Shown here: piece after piece, positions 33,615 to 33,671 of the stretch
How the letters are laid out: the number at the start of each line of letters is the position of its first letter
Position numbering within the stretch: the stretch's first letter is position 1
Assembly (NCBI GenBank): GCA_021201315.1
Contig: JAJQFG010000126.1
Span: 1-33,671, forward strand
Length of the DNA stretch: 33,671 bases
Direction: 5' to 3'
Source: Erysipelotrichaceae bacterium
GTDB lineage: Bacteria; Bacillota_I; Bacilli_A; Erysipelotrichales; Coprobacillaceae
Position numbers and translations under genes: made by a program
The notes under the pieces: generated by a model
Seen by the model: only the letters and a program-made list of their open reading frames with translations
Databases searched by the model: none
Told to the model about the DNA's origin: nothing

Positions 33615-33671
33615 ATACCGTTAACTTGCCAAAAAAAGATAACTAGAATGCTTTAAAAGTGAAAAAAAGTT

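Overview
The window is about 33.7 kb of very AT-rich, gene-dense chromosome from a low-GC Gram-positive bacterium. Nearly every gene is on the + strand, separated by short gaps, overlaps and strong Shine-Dalgarno sequences. Firmicutes-only genes (the primosome proteins DnaB and DnaI), sporulation genes (a CotE-like spore coat protein and a SpoIIP-like engulfment hydrolase) and the extreme AT content point to a spore-forming anaerobe, most likely of the Erysipelotrichia/Coprobacillus type. The phylum-level placement is well supported; the class is inference.

Layout. 85-5158: an AAA-ATPase/PD-(D/E)XK protein of unknown role, a GNAT acetyltransferase, xpt (xanthine salvage), an aspartate kinase and a D-2-hydroxyacid dehydrogenase. 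5167-8641: a two-gene heterodimeric ABC exporter. 8683-15563: a cotE-HAD-mutS-mutL-membrane protein-miaA cluster, an arrangement related to cotE-mutS-mutL of Bacillus. 15633-16594: a short SpoIIP with a small membrane protein. 16668-24817: two very large tandem Sel1-repeat genes, the first split by a one-base frameshift. 24842-26357 (minus strand): an AbiE-type toxin/antitoxin pair, the only minus-strand genes. 26608-31048: mutM, an oxidoreductase, coaE, dnaB and dnaI, an order recalling Bacillus replication/repair loci. 31133-33545: pfkA-pyk, the glycolytic control pair, followed by a strong terminator.

How genes work together. MutS/MutL and MutM cover mismatch and oxidised-base repair. DnaB/DnaI load the replicative helicase. 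PfkA/Pyk set glycolytic flux. CotE and SpoIIP belong to the mother-cell programme, and a sigma-E-like promoter can be read upstream of spoIIP.

Most notable: (i) mutL has no ATG, GTG or TTG in the correct place and appears to start at ATT with an ideal Shine-Dalgarno; (ii) the DnaI homologue keeps its zinc-binding domain but has lost Walker A, the second Walker B acid and the sensor-1 asparagine; (iii) the Sel1 genes are built from a higher-order unit of exactly 465 bp, and the larger gene is broken at an A6 run; (iv) many intrinsic terminators overlap the stop codon; (v) most recognisable promoters have an extended -10 (TGN) element. No tRNA, rRNA, IS element or CRISPR array was seen, and no gene-free stretch exceeds 300 bp (the longest is about 250 bp, between the AbiE antitoxin and mutM).
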